Assembly (NCBI GenBank): GCA_013695855.1 | Contig: JACCZR010000197.1 | Coordinates: 1-19,789 of the forward strand | Direction: 5' to 3' | Source of the DNA: Thermoleophilaceae bacterium | GTDB taxonomy: Bacteria; Actinomycetota; Thermoleophilia; Solirubrobacterales; Thermoleophilaceae | Length of the DNA: 19,789 bases | Shown: in pieces, positions 13,590 to 19,789 of the stretch | Numbering within the stretch: the stretch's first letter is position 1 | Layout of the letters: each line of letters begins with the position of its first letter | Translations under genes and position numbers: made by a program | The notes under the pieces: model-generated | Told to the model about the DNA's origin: nothing | The model's input: only the letters and a program-made list of their open reading frames with translations | The model's database searches: none

Positions 13590-14855
13590 GTGGATCTGAG
13601 ACGCCTCCTCTCGCGGCTGCGGCCCCTTGCTCCGTACCGCGGTGCTGCCCTCATGGCGCTCCTGGCCGTGGCGATCGGAGCGGCGACGTTCGGCGCGCTC
13701 GCGGGCCGGGGGGGCGCCGAGGACAAGGGCGCGATACCCGAGGCCGGTGGGCGCTCCCAGGGCGAGCGGCGCACCTCCTTCCTGGCCCGCATCGTCCCGC
13801 CGCCCGGTGACGAGGCGGCCACCGGAGGCCCGCGCGTGCCCCGCACGGTCGGCGACCTGGTGCGTCGGCTGCCACTCGAGCGAAAGGTGGCGCAGCTCTT
13901 CCTCGTCGGCTTCCGGGGCAAGGACCTCACATCGCCCGTGTTCCGACAGCTGCGCCGGCTCGACTTGGGCGGGATCATCATCGACCGCCAGAACTACGGC
14001 GGGCCTCAGACGCTCGGCTCGCTCGCGGGCGAGGCCCGCGTGGTGGCCGAGCAGGTGCGCCACGTGCCCCCGTGGGTGATGGCCGCCCAGGAGGGGGGCG
14101 AGTTCTCCCCTTTCCGCGATCTGCCGCCGGCCGGCAGCCCGGCGGACATCGCCTCGCCCTCCGACGCGGGGCGCACGGCGGCGGTGGCGGGCAGGACGCT
14201 CCGAGAGCTCGGCGTGACGGGAGTCCTGGCGCCCGTGATCGACGTGGGGACCGAGACCGAGCCCGCGCTCGGCGCGCGTGTCTTCTCGGACGATCCCCGC
14301 CGCGTCGCCGAGTTCGGGATCGAGACGGTGAGGGCCTACGACCGCCGGCGGATGTTCTCCGCGGTAAAGCACTTTCCGGGCCTCGGGACCGCGAACCAAT
14401 CGACCGAGGAGGGGCCCGCGCAGGTCGGGCTGACCGACGTGGAGCTCGAGGACCGCGACCTCGTCCCCTTCCGCGCGGCCTTTCGAGCCGGCGCGCCGGG
14501 GGTCGTGCTCTCGAACGGGCTCTACGCCACGGACAGCTTCACGGTTCCCGGCTCGCTCTCGCGCAAGATCGCCACCGATCTCCTGCGGGGCAAGCTGAAG
14601 TTCCGGGGGGTGGCCATCACCGACGACCTGACCGACCCCGCCGTCACCGCGCTCGGGTCGGTGCCCGACGCCGCGGTCCAGGCCATCGGCGCGGGAGCGG
14701 ACATGCTGTGGATCTCGGGCTCTGCCGGCGACCAGCAGGCCGCCTACGTGTCGGTGCTGCGGGCGGTCAAGCGCAAGCGCATCTCCCGCGCCCGTGTCGA
14801 CGAGGCCGTGGGGCGCATCCTCTCCGCGAAGCGCCGCTTCGGCCTGATCCGGTGA
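13590..14855 (+). CDS. Membrane-anchored glycoside hydrolase family 3 protein (NagZ-like)
   Basis: 421 residues. A basic N-terminus and a hydrophobic stretch at about 17-38 (YRGAALMALLAVAIGAATFG) form a signal anchor, so the catalytic domain is outside the membrane. A linker to about 85 is followed by a GH3 N-terminal barrel: RKVAQLFLVGFRG (99-110), GVTGVLAPVIDVGTETEPA (about 208-226), KHFPGLG (260-266) and GVAITDDLTDPA (340-351), with D345 at the nucleophile position. The NagZ acid/base loop, normally with an Asp-His dyad after KHFPGxG, reads TANQSTEEG here, so the dyad is not present. Either another residue serves, or the enzyme is not an ordinary beta-N-acetylglucosaminidase. Likely role in cell-wall glycan trimming (inference). 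GTG at 13590 is next to the -10 box described. Confidence 0.85.
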   Translation: MDLRRLLSRLRPLAPYRGAALMALLAVAIGAATFGALAGRGGAEDKGAIPEAGGRSQGERRTSFLARIVPPPGDEAATGGPRVPRTVGDLVRRLPLERKVAQLFLVGFRGKDLTSPVFRQLRRLDLGGIIIDRQNYGGPQTLGSLAGEARVVAEQVRHVPPWVMAAQEGGEFSPFRDLPPAGSPADIASPSDAGRTAAVAGRTLRELGVTGVLAPVIDVGTETEPALGARVFSDDPRRVAEFGIETVRAYDRRRMFSAVKHFPGLGTANQSTEEGPAQVGLTDVELEDRDLVPFRAAFRAGAPGVVLSNGLYATDSFTVPGSLSRKIATDLLRGKLKFRGVAITDDLTDPAVTALGSVPDAAVQAIGAGADMLWISGSAGDQQAAYVSVLRAVKRKRISRARVDEAVGRILSAKRRFGLIR

Positions 14856-14876
14856 GCCACCGGCCGTGCGGTGCTC

Positions 14877-14895
14877 GCCCGACCCACGCTCGGGC
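14877..14895 (+). terminator. Hairpin after the GH3 gene
   Basis: Stem GCCCGA/TCGGGC with a 7-base loop lies 21 bp past the GH3 stop codon. No T-run follows, so it is a weak terminator candidate. Confidence 0.35.
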
Positions 14896-14926
14896 TGCGC
14901 TGCTCCGGTAAACCTCCGACCGTGCG

Positions 14927-15127
14927 GTGCTCCTATGGCACCTGCGCTTCGACCGCGCCGACGCCGCCGAGGTCGAGGTCACCTTCGCCGGTGAGGAGCA
15001 CCAGACGACCGTGACCATCGTGCACAGCGGCTGGGAGCGACTGGGCACCGAGGGGCCCATTCGCCGCGAGCGAAACGAGCGCGGCTGGGCCGGCGTGCTC
15101 GAGCACTACCGCCGGGCCACGCTCTAG
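14927..15127 (+). pseudogene. C-terminal fragment of an SRPBCC/AHSA1-type protein
   Basis: A 66-residue open frame from GTG 14927 matches only the C-terminal half of an AHSA1-like (START-fold) protein: WHLRFDRADAAEVEVTFAG, then TVTIVHSGWERLG, and ending GWAGVLEHYRRATL. These proteins are about 140-160 residues, and the N-terminal half cannot be found upstream, where a 13-bp direct repeat (CCGTGCGGTGCTC at 14864 and 14920) lies; deletion between repeats could have removed it. The stop TAG shares CTAG with the recR stop on the other strand. It could be expressed as a short protein, but a relic is more likely. Confidence 0.6.
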
Positions 15128-15723
15128 AGAGCGACGCGCGAGCGCAGGGCGCGGCCGAGCGTGATCTCGTCGGCGTACTCGAGGTCCGAGCCCACGGGCA
15201 GGCCGCTGGCCAGGCGGGTCACCGCCACCTCGGGCGCACGCTCGCGCACGGCGTCGGCGAGGTAGAGCGCGGTGGCCTCGCCGGTGGTGGTGGCGTTGGT
15301 GGCGATCACCAGCTCGCGCACGCCGTTGCCGACCACCCGCGAGAGCAGCTCGGACACGTGCAGGTCCTCGGGGTCGACCCCGTCCATCGGCGACAGCGCG
15401 CCGCCCAGCACGTGGTAGCGGCCGCGGAACTCGTTGGTGCGCTCGACGGGGATCACGTCCCCGGGCTCCTCGACCACGCAGATCACGTGCGCCTCGCGGC
15501 GCTCGTCCTGGCAGATGCGGCACGTGGCCTCGGTGGCGAGGTTGAAGCAGACCTCACACTCACCGACCGTCTCCTTGACCTCCCGGATGGCGTCGGCCAG
15601 CGGGAGCGCCTGGTCGTCGGGCACGCGGAGGATGTGGAAGGCCAGGCGCTGGGCCGTGCGCTGCCCCACGCCCGGAAGGCGCGCGAGCTCGGTGATCAGG
15701 CGGTTGACGGGTGGGGCGAACAA
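15124..15723 (-). CDS. recR: Recombination protein RecR
   Basis: 199 residues; a DNA-binding clamp that works with RecF/RecO to load RecA at gaps. Residues 9-31 hold the helix-hairpin-helix (LITELARLPGVGQRTAQRLA). A four-cysteine zinc site follows with C56, C59, C68 and C71 (CEVCFNLATEATCRIC). A Toprim domain begins at about 79 (VICVVEEPGDV), and the last part (DAVRERAPEVAVTRLASGLP, then GSDLEYADEITLGRAL) is the standard C-terminal Walker-like region. Start is TTG at 15723, 12 bp after the ybaB stop; this gives the family start MFAPPVNRLI, and no better codon is in frame. Third gene of dnaX-ybaB-recR, an order conserved in many bacteria. Confidence 0.97.
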   Translation of the reverse strand: MFAPPVNRLITELARLPGVGQRTAQRLAFHILRVPDDQALPLADAIREVKETVGECEVCFNLATEATCRICQDERREAHVICVVEEPGDVIPVERTNEFRGRYHVLGGALSPMDGVDPEDLHVSELLSRVVGNGVRELVIATNATTTGEATALYLADAVRERAPEVAVTRLASGLPVGSDLEYADEITLGRALRSRVAL

Positions 15724-15735
15724 CTCGACCCGAGG

Positions 15736-16062
15736 CTAGAGGCCGGGCAAGCCCAGCCCGCCCAAGCCGCCGGTGGCCGCGCCCATCTTCGAGGCGGCGA
15801 GCTCCTGGGCCGAGCGCAGGGCTTCGCTGACCGCGGCGGTGACCATGTCCTGGAGCAGCTCGACGTCCTCGGGATCGACGGCCTCGGGGTCGATCGTGAG
15901 CTCCTTGAGCTCGAGGTCGCCGCTCATCTTCACGGTCACCATTCCGCCGCCGGCGGTGGCTTGGACCACCTCGTCCTTCAGCGACTCCTGCGCCTTGACC
16001 ACCTCCGCCTGCATTGCCTGGACCTGCTTCATCATCTGGTTCATGTTCGGCTGCTGAGGCAT
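15736..16062 (-). CDS. ybaB: YbaB/EbfC family nucleoid-associated protein
   Basis: 108 residues; a small dimeric DNA-binding protein found next to recR. The N-terminal helix is NMNQMMKQVQAMQAEVVKAQ, then a middle strand region GGGMVTVKMSGDLELKELTI followed by DPEAVDPEDVELLQDMVTAA. The C-terminal tail is Gly-rich (GGLGGLGLPGL) as usual for the family. ATG at 16062 overlaps the dnaX stop (TGATG), so it is translated coupled to dnaX. Exact in vivo role is not settled in the family. Confidence 0.95.
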   Translation of the reverse strand: MPQQPNMNQMMKQVQAMQAEVVKAQESLKDEVVQATAGGGMVTVKMSGDLELKELTIDPEAVDPEDVELLQDMVTAAVSEALRSAQELAASKMGAATGGLGGLGLPGL

Positions 16063-17747
16063 CAGGTGTGCTCCTCGTCGTCGTCGAAGACCTCTTCGGC
16101 GGCCAGGTTGGCCTTGAGTCGCTCGATCAGCTCCTCCTCGCTGAGCACGGCGGGCGCCGCCACCGGCCCGCCCAGCTCGAAGCCCAGCGACAGCGACTGG
16201 CCGGTGAACCCGCGCACTGCACCACGCAGCAGCTCGCCGTTGGCCTCGGCCTTCTTGCGCATGAAGGCGGCGCCCTCCGCGAAGACCACCGTGAGCCTCT
16301 CTCCCTCCAGCGCGGAGGGCCTGGCCTCCAGCAGCACCGCGGCCACCATCTCGTTGCTCTCGCGCACCGCCTCGCACAGCGCGGGCCACAGCTCGCAGAT
16401 GCGCTCGAAGCTCAGAGTAGACGAGGCGGGCTCGGGCTCGGGCTCGGGGGCCACGGCCGCTGCGGTTGCCGCGACGGCGACCGGACCGGCGCTCCGCGCG
16501 GCGCTGGCCACCGAGGCCTCGGTGGCCACCACGCCGGCGGCCTGCGGCGGCGGGGATGGCTGTCGCGGTCGCTCGGCGCCTTCGCCCTGCGAGCCGCCGA
16601 CCGATCCGGCCAGGCGGCTCTCGAGCTGCTCGATTCGGAACATGAGCGCCTGTAGCGAGGCATCGGCCTGGGGCTGAGTCGCCTTCAGGAGCGCCACCTC
16701 GAGCTGGATGAGCGGCTCCGAGCCTTCCTTGACCGCGGCGAGCGCGGAGGCCAGCAGGTCGATCGCCCGCAGCAGCTCGGCCCGGCTGATGCGCTCGGCC
16801 TGCGCGGTCAGGCGGTCGGTGTGCTCGGCGGTGACCGAAAAGGACTCCGGAACCTCGCCCAGGATCTGGACCTCGTAGAGGTGGCGAAGGTGGGCGGTCA
16901 GGTCGCGCATGAAACGCTCGAAGTCCCGCCCCGAGTCGGCCAACCGGCGCACCGCGAGCAGAGCCGCCTTGGGGTCGTGGTCGGCCAGCGCCTCGGTGGT
17001 GTCGAGCACCAGCGAGGCGTCTGCCACGCCGAGCACCTCGAGAACGTCGTCGAGGGCTATGTCGTTGCCCCCGTAGGTCACGAGCTGCTCGAGCGTGCCG
17101 AGCGCGTCGCGGAACGAGCCGGTGGCCGAGCGGGCGATCATGCCCACCGCGGCATCGGGCACCTGGATGCCCTCCTGCTCGGCCACCCGCTTGACCACGC
17201 CCACCACTTGGCGCAGCGACGGGCGATGAAAGCGGAACTGGTGGCAGCGGTCGATGATCGTCGGCGGCACCTTGTGCGCCTCCGTGGTCGCGAGCACGAA
17301 GACCACGTGCGGGGGCGGCTCCTCCAGTGTCTTCAGGAACGCGTTCCAAGCCTGCGTGGTGAGCATGTGCGCCTCGTCGAGGATGTAGACCCGCCGGCTG
17401 CCCCCCATGGGAGCAAGGGCCACGTTCTCGCGCAGCTCGCGGATGTCGTCGACCGAGTTGTTGGAGGCGGCGTCCATCTCGACGACGTCCAGCGAGGTCC
17501 CGACCATGATCGAGCGACTGCCCGGGGCGGCGGGGTCGAAGTCGGCGTTCGGGCCACCCTCCGCGTTCAGCGCGCAGGCCAGCAGCTTGGCCACGCTGGT
17601 CTTGCCGGTGCCGCGCGAGCCCACGAACAGGTAGGCGTGATGGACCTTCCCGAGCTCGATCGCGTTGCGCAGCGTCTTGACGATGTGCTCCTGGCCCACC
17701 ACCTCGCTGAAGGACCTCGGGCGGTGGCGACGGTAGAGCGAGAGCAT
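16062..17747 (-). CDS. dnaX: DNA polymerase III clamp-loader subunit gamma/tau
   Basis: 561 residues; ATPase that loads the sliding clamp for chromosome replication. AAA+ core: YRRHRPRSFSEVVGQEHIV (5-23), Walker A G43SRGTGKT50, Walker B LDEAH (123-127) and sensor 1 ATTEAHKVPPTI. The usual zinc-binding cysteines between about 60 and 85 are missing, with NAEGGPNADFDPAAPGSRSI in their place and only C58 left. Domain III (about 240-370) and a Pro/Ala-rich linker (about 380-435) are followed by a C-terminal domain (FERICELWPALCEAV to FDDDEEHT). ATG at 17747; TAGCAT (17763-17758) ten bases before is a possible -10. Leads the dnaX-ybaB-recR operon. Confidence 0.96.
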   Translation of the reverse strand: MLSLYRRHRPRSFSEVVGQEHIVKTLRNAIELGKVHHAYLFVGSRGTGKTSVAKLLACALNAEGGPNADFDPAAPGSRSIMVGTSLDVVEMDAASNNSVDDIRELRENVALAPMGGSRRVYILDEAHMLTTQAWNAFLKTLEEPPPHVVFVLATTEAHKVPPTIIDRCHQFRFHRPSLRQVVGVVKRVAEQEGIQVPDAAVGMIARSATGSFRDALGTLEQLVTYGGNDIALDDVLEVLGVADASLVLDTTEALADHDPKAALLAVRRLADSGRDFERFMRDLTAHLRHLYEVQILGEVPESFSVTAEHTDRLTAQAERISRAELLRAIDLLASALAAVKEGSEPLIQLEVALLKATQPQADASLQALMFRIEQLESRLAGSVGGSQGEGAERPRQPSPPPQAAGVVATEASVASAARSAGPVAVAATAAAVAPEPEPEPASSTLSFERICELWPALCEAVRESNEMVAAVLLEARPSALEGERLTVVFAEGAAFMRKKAEANGELLRGAVRGFTGQSLSLGFELGGPVAAPAVLSEEELIERLKANLAAEEVFDDDEEHT

Positions 17748-17772
17748 CGGTCAGGCCATGCTAGCCGGGCGA

Positions 17773-17805
17773 GCGGCGTCAGCTGGGGTGCCCCAGCGAC
17801 GCCGC
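17773..17805. repeat. Strong 15-bp hairpin upstream of dnaX
   Basis: Arms GCGGCGTC (17773-17780) and GACGCCGC (17798-17805) enclose GCTGGGG/CCCCAGC (17782-17788, 17791-17797), with a single bulged base at 17781. It lies between the SRP RNA 3' end and the dnaX promoter, so it may end SRP transcription without a T-run or shield dnaX from read-through. Confidence 0.6.
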
Positions 17806-17858
17806 CCCGACGCCGCCGCGCAGCCCGGCAGCGCTCTCACACCACGCCCCGGACGGGG

Positions 17859-17875
17859 TGCGAAAATGCTTCGCA
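17859..17875 (-). terminator. Stem-loop at the SRP RNA 3' end
   Basis: On the minus strand TGCGAA and TTCGCA pair around a five-base loop containing part of a TTTT run, directly at the end of the SRP RNA closing helix. A likely terminator or processing hairpin, followed by a second GC stem (17842-17858 region). Confidence 0.45.
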
Positions 17876-18154
17876 GTGGACCGTGCACCCACCGTCGAGG
17901 AGGGTCCTCGGGCGTGCCCGTCGTCCCTTGGCTCAGGCCAGGCGAGTCCGTGGCGCATGAGCGATTTCGCTTAAGGCTGCTTCCTCCCGGATCTGACCTG
18001 ATTCGCGAGCGCTCACCGCACGGGACCCGGCCGTCGACGCCTCAGGGCGGCGTACTGACCCCGAAGACCTCACCCCTCGGATGGGAGTTCAGCCCCGCTA
18101 GAGCGGATTGCGGGTGCAGGGCACCGCTAATTCCCCACCTAGCACGGTCCGCTG
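17874..18154 (-). ncRNA. ffs: Signal recognition particle RNA, bacterial large type
   Basis: RNA core of the signal recognition particle, binding Ffh and directing membrane-protein synthesis. The conserved 54-homology domain is plain: GGTCAGATCCGGGAGGAAGC (about 17979-17998), with a GGGA tetraloop closed by CC/GG and the AGCAGCC side loop. Around it, CCGTGCGGTGAGCG (18023-18010) pairs with CGCTCATGCGCCACGG (17948-17963) with two bulges, and GGGT/ACTC extend it. The 5' part, GTGCTAGGTGGGGAATTAGC then GGTGCCCTGCACCCGCAATC, is the Alu-domain signature of large SRP RNAs. The ends close with GGACCGTG/CACGGTCC (18150-18143 and 17878-17885), giving a size near 275-280 nt. A -10 box TAGAGT (18163-18158) sits right before the 5' end. 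It is upstream of dnaX on the same strand. Confidence 0.93.
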
Positions 18155-18157
18155 GGG

Positions 18158-18163
18158 ACTCTA
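18158..18163 (-). promoter_or_regulatory. -10 box for SRP RNA
   Basis: TAGAGT on the minus strand, placing the start of transcription about seven bases on, at 18150-18152, exactly where the closing helix of the SRP RNA begins. No clear -35 element was found. Confidence 0.5.
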
Positions 18164-18236
18164 GCCGAGGAGCGCAGCCCGAGCGTTGGTCCCTACCTCC
18201 GGTAGGACAGCGGGAAGCACCGCACGGTCATGGGCT

Positions 18237-19091
18237 TTACCTGGGCCAGAGCCGCTTGGCGAGCCGGTTCATGCCGTACTCGGTCGCCTTCGCAGACGCC
18301 AACTCGCGGTTAAGCGGGCTGTCCGGCGGCAGGTCGACCTCGGTGTCGCGCAGCGTGGCGATGTCCTTGAAGGCTCTCAGCAGGTCGGGGTCGGCCATGA
18401 GGGCGCCCCGCACGCTCGGCTTGCTCTCCTTGACAGCTGCCTTCAGGATCGCCTCGAGCGAGCCGTGGCGTTGGAGCAGATCGGCCGCCGTCTTCTCCCC
18501 GATGCCCTTGGCGCCGGGCAGGCCGTCGGAGGGGTCGCCCCGCAGCGCGATGAAGTCCGGCACCTGGGTCGGGTCCACGCCGTAGCGGCGGCGCACCTCG
18601 GCCGGATCGACGATGTCCGCCCCCCGCGCGCCCGTGCGCACGTAGAGGACGGTGATCGCGTCCGTCGCGCACTGGAACATGTCGCGGTCGCCGGTGAGCA
18701 CCAGGGCCTCGCCCCCGTTCTCGCTCTCTCTGCGCGCGTAAGCACCCAGCAGGTCGTCTGCCTCGAGGGTCTCGTGGTTGGCCACAACGAACCCAAAGGC
18801 CCCGAAGAAGTCCGCGCTGGCGGCGAACTGGGGCGCGAGCTCGTCGGGCACGGGCGGACGCTCGGCGTGATAGCCCTCGTAGAGCTCGACCCGGTACTCG
18901 GCGGCGTCGGGGCCGAAGCAGAGGACCGTCGCGCGGGGCTCGTGGGTCTCGATCTCCTGAAGCAGCATGTTCGCCGTTCCGAGCAGAGCGTTCACCGGTC
19001 GATCGTGGTCGTCGGTGATCGAGCTGGGCAGCGCGTGAAAGGCCCTGAAGAGCAGGGACGGCGCGTCGACTACCAGCAGCGCCCGGGACAT
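18237..19091 (-). CDS. Stand-alone 5'-3' exonuclease (PolA N-terminal type)
   Basis: 284 residues, related to the 5' nuclease domain of DNA polymerase I and to ExoIX/Xni flap endonucleases, without the polymerase part. The N-terminus MSRALLVVDAPSLLFRAFHA has the first metal aspartate D9. Others are in FGPDAAEYRVELYEGYHAER, HETLEADDLLGAYAR, VLTGDRDMFQ and the helix-hairpin-helix RGDPSDGLPGAKGIGEKTAA. Expected role: removal of RNA primers or flaps in replication and repair. The frame is open to 19160, but ATG at 19091 gives the family start; residues upstream (MGWQPRNEAL...) have no family match. A complete polA is not in this window, so whether this adds to or replaces its exonuclease is not known. 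Confidence 0.9.
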   Translation of the reverse strand: MSRALLVVDAPSLLFRAFHALPSSITDDHDRPVNALLGTANMLLQEIETHEPRATVLCFGPDAAEYRVELYEGYHAERPPVPDELAPQFAASADFFGAFGFVVANHETLEADDLLGAYARRESENGGEALVLTGDRDMFQCATDAITVLYVRTGARGADIVDPAEVRRRYGVDPTQVPDFIALRGDPSDGLPGAKGIGEKTAADLLQRHGSLEAILKAAVKESKPSVRGALMADPDLLRAFKDIATLRDTEVDLPPDSPLNRELASAKATEYGMNRLAKRLWPR

Positions 19092-19288
19092 CAGCCCCGG
19101 GAGGGCCGCTCGAGCAGAGCGCTGACTTCCAAGAGCTTCATTTCGCGGCTGCCAGCCCATCCGCGCCGAAGCTACTGATCGTGTACCCCGTGGACGTCGG
19201 TCCGGTGGTCGCCTCCGCCGGCAGGTGGCTTTCGTTGGCGTGCCGGCTCTGAGCGCGAACGAGGCCCACGTCCCGATCCTGCCACGTC

Positions 19289-19294
19289 TAGACT
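19289..19294 (+). promoter_or_regulatory. -10 box for tRNA-Val
   Basis: TAGACT, 14 bases before the mature tRNA start and identical to the hexamer before the response regulator. No convincing -35 box is visible. Confidence 0.4.
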
Positions 19295-19308
19295 CGACGC
19301 CCTCTCCC

Positions 19309-19380
19309 GGGCGCGTAGCTCAGCGGGAGAGCGCTCGCCTCACACGCGAGAGGTCGCTGGTTCGAGCCCAGCCGCGCCCA
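19309..19380 (+). tRNA. tRNA-Val (anticodon CAC)
   Basis: A full cloverleaf of 72 nt: acceptor GGGCGCG/CGCGCCC, D-stem GCTC/GAGC, anticodon stem CTCGC/GCGAG with loop CTCACAC (anticodon CAC at 19341-19343, reading GTG codons), and T-stem GCTGG/CCAGC with loop TTCGAGC. Discriminator A; CCA is not encoded. The tRNA 3' end faces a decayed tyrosine integrase, so it is a likely former attachment site. Confidence 0.97.
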
Positions 19381-19387
19381 TCGCTGG

Positions 19388-19410
19388 AAAGCCCCGCTAC
19401 GGCGGGGTTT
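19388..19410 (+). terminator. Intrinsic terminator of tRNA-Val
   Basis: AAAGCCCCGC and GCGGGGTTT pair around TACG, with a bulged G, just eight bases after the tRNA. It ends in TTTC, a reasonable Rho-independent terminator for this GC-rich DNA. Confidence 0.7.
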
Positions 19411-19432
19411 CGCCGTTGGAGGCCCGTAGTTG

Positions 19433-19789
19433 TCACGCCCTCTCGATCGGTGGCTGATTGGGCACTGGTGCCCAAAGTGCATTCGAGAGCGCCTTGGCGT
19501 TCACCCCCGCGGCGATCATGAAGGCGGCGTAGTTGTGGCGGCACTCGTGCAGACCGATCGGCTCGAGGTTGCGGTCTTGCCAAATCTTGGCCACTCGCTC
19601 GGCTCAGGTTGCGCTCGAGGTCCACGTCTTTCCAGCGCAGGCCTCGTAGCTCGCCGCGGCGCAGCCCCGCATACAGCGCGGTCGCATAGAGCGCACGATC
19701 GGCGAGCTCGAGTGTCTCGATCAGCGCGGCCGCTTCCTGGGGTCTGGCGATCCTGTCGCGTCGACCACGCACCGCGGGCAACGTCAATC
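19433..19789 (-). pseudogene. Decayed tyrosine recombinase (integrase), 5' part beyond window
   Basis: Two conserved parts of a phage-type tyrosine integrase are readable in different frames. The first is RDRIARPQEAAALIETLELA, then ADRALYATALYAGLRRGELR, then GLRWKDVDLERNL, containing the first catalytic Arg in AGLRRGEL. After a break near 19605 comes AERVAKIWQDRNLEP, then IGLHECRHNYAAFMIAAGVN, then AKALS, with the H-x-x-R-H box, to a stop at 19433. Compared with the family, roughly 80-90 residues between the two are missing, and the final Tyr region has been replaced by WAPVPNQPPIERA. So it is inactive. It points at tRNA-Val, the usual placement of an integrase next to its attachment site. 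The start lies beyond base 19,789. Confidence 0.85.

Noticed and set aside
13563..14399. Long N-terminal extension of lysC
   Set aside because: The frame stays open, but homology begins only near 13562, and the extension is antisense to the GH3 gene.
16062..16700. Programmed frameshift in dnaX to make gamma
   Set aside because: No A-rich slippery run was found in the expected region.
17758..18585. 275-residue plus-strand frame
   Set aside because: It covers the SRP RNA and the end of the exonuclease gene in antisense; no protein family is visible.
19400..19789. Second attachment site copy within the window
   Set aside because: I looked for a repeat of the tRNA-Val 3' end after the terminator and saw none; it would lie outside.
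1..19789. CRISPR array, complete insertion sequence or rRNA
   Set aside because: No regularly spaced repeats, transposase motifs with terminal inverted repeats, or rRNA-like sequence were seen.

Overview
The window is about 19.8 kb of very GC-rich chromosome. It looks like a high-GC Actinomycetota, most likely class Thermoleophilia (Solirubrobacterales-like). That placement is an inference from base composition, frequent GTG/TTG starts, an sdhA-sdhB-sdhE cluster with no haem-anchor subunits, a large-type SRP RNA and the general look of the proteins. No rRNA is present to confirm it. Most of the content is housekeeping, with small patches of gene decay and mobile or accessory DNA.

Left part (1-2,900): the 5' part of an NAD-type isocitrate dehydrogenase gene (minus strand) runs off the left edge. 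It is followed by an accessory patch: a broken DUF429 gene, an intact Phd/VapB-VapC toxin-antitoxin pair with a clear palindromic operator, and a decayed dihydrofolate-reductase-like gene whose end overlaps the toxin gene. Middle-left (2,948-5,945): three membrane proteins, namely a YbhN/MprF-type flippase-like protein, a ZIP-type metal transporter on the opposite strand, and an M50 site-2-protease-like protein with CBS domains.

Centre (6,068-9,834): a succinate dehydrogenase/fumarate reductase cluster. SdhA carries FAD, SdhB has an extra cysteine suggesting two [4Fe-4S] clusters, and SdhE has two CCG domains like HdrB. With isocitrate dehydrogenase this puts two TCA-cycle functions in the window. 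A 725-bp gene-poor stretch (9,835-10,559) holds a small predicted membrane protein and several strong inverted repeats. It leads into a LuxR-type response regulator whose receiver lacks the phospho-accepting aspartate.

Right part: lysC and asd (minus strand, 4-bp overlap) make aspartate semialdehyde for lysine, threonine, methionine and diaminopimelate. asd is convergent with the response regulator, and an exact 44-bp tandem duplication sits across the two stop codons. Divergent from lysC is a membrane-anchored GH3-family protein, then a C-terminal SRPBCC fragment. Next comes the dnaX-ybaB-recR operon (minus strand; clamp loader, nucleoid protein, recombinational repair), preceded by the gene for a large bacterial SRP RNA. 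A stand-alone PolA-type 5'-3' exonuclease follows, then tRNA-Val(CAC) with a terminator. At the right edge lies a decayed tyrosine integrase pointing at that tRNA, the scar of an old integration.

I did not find a convincing new multi-gene system. The points most worth a second look are the SdhE-type complex II with its extra SdhB cysteine, the pseudo-receiver regulator with its operator-like repeats, the 44-bp duplication, the SRP RNA, and the cluster of decayed genes.
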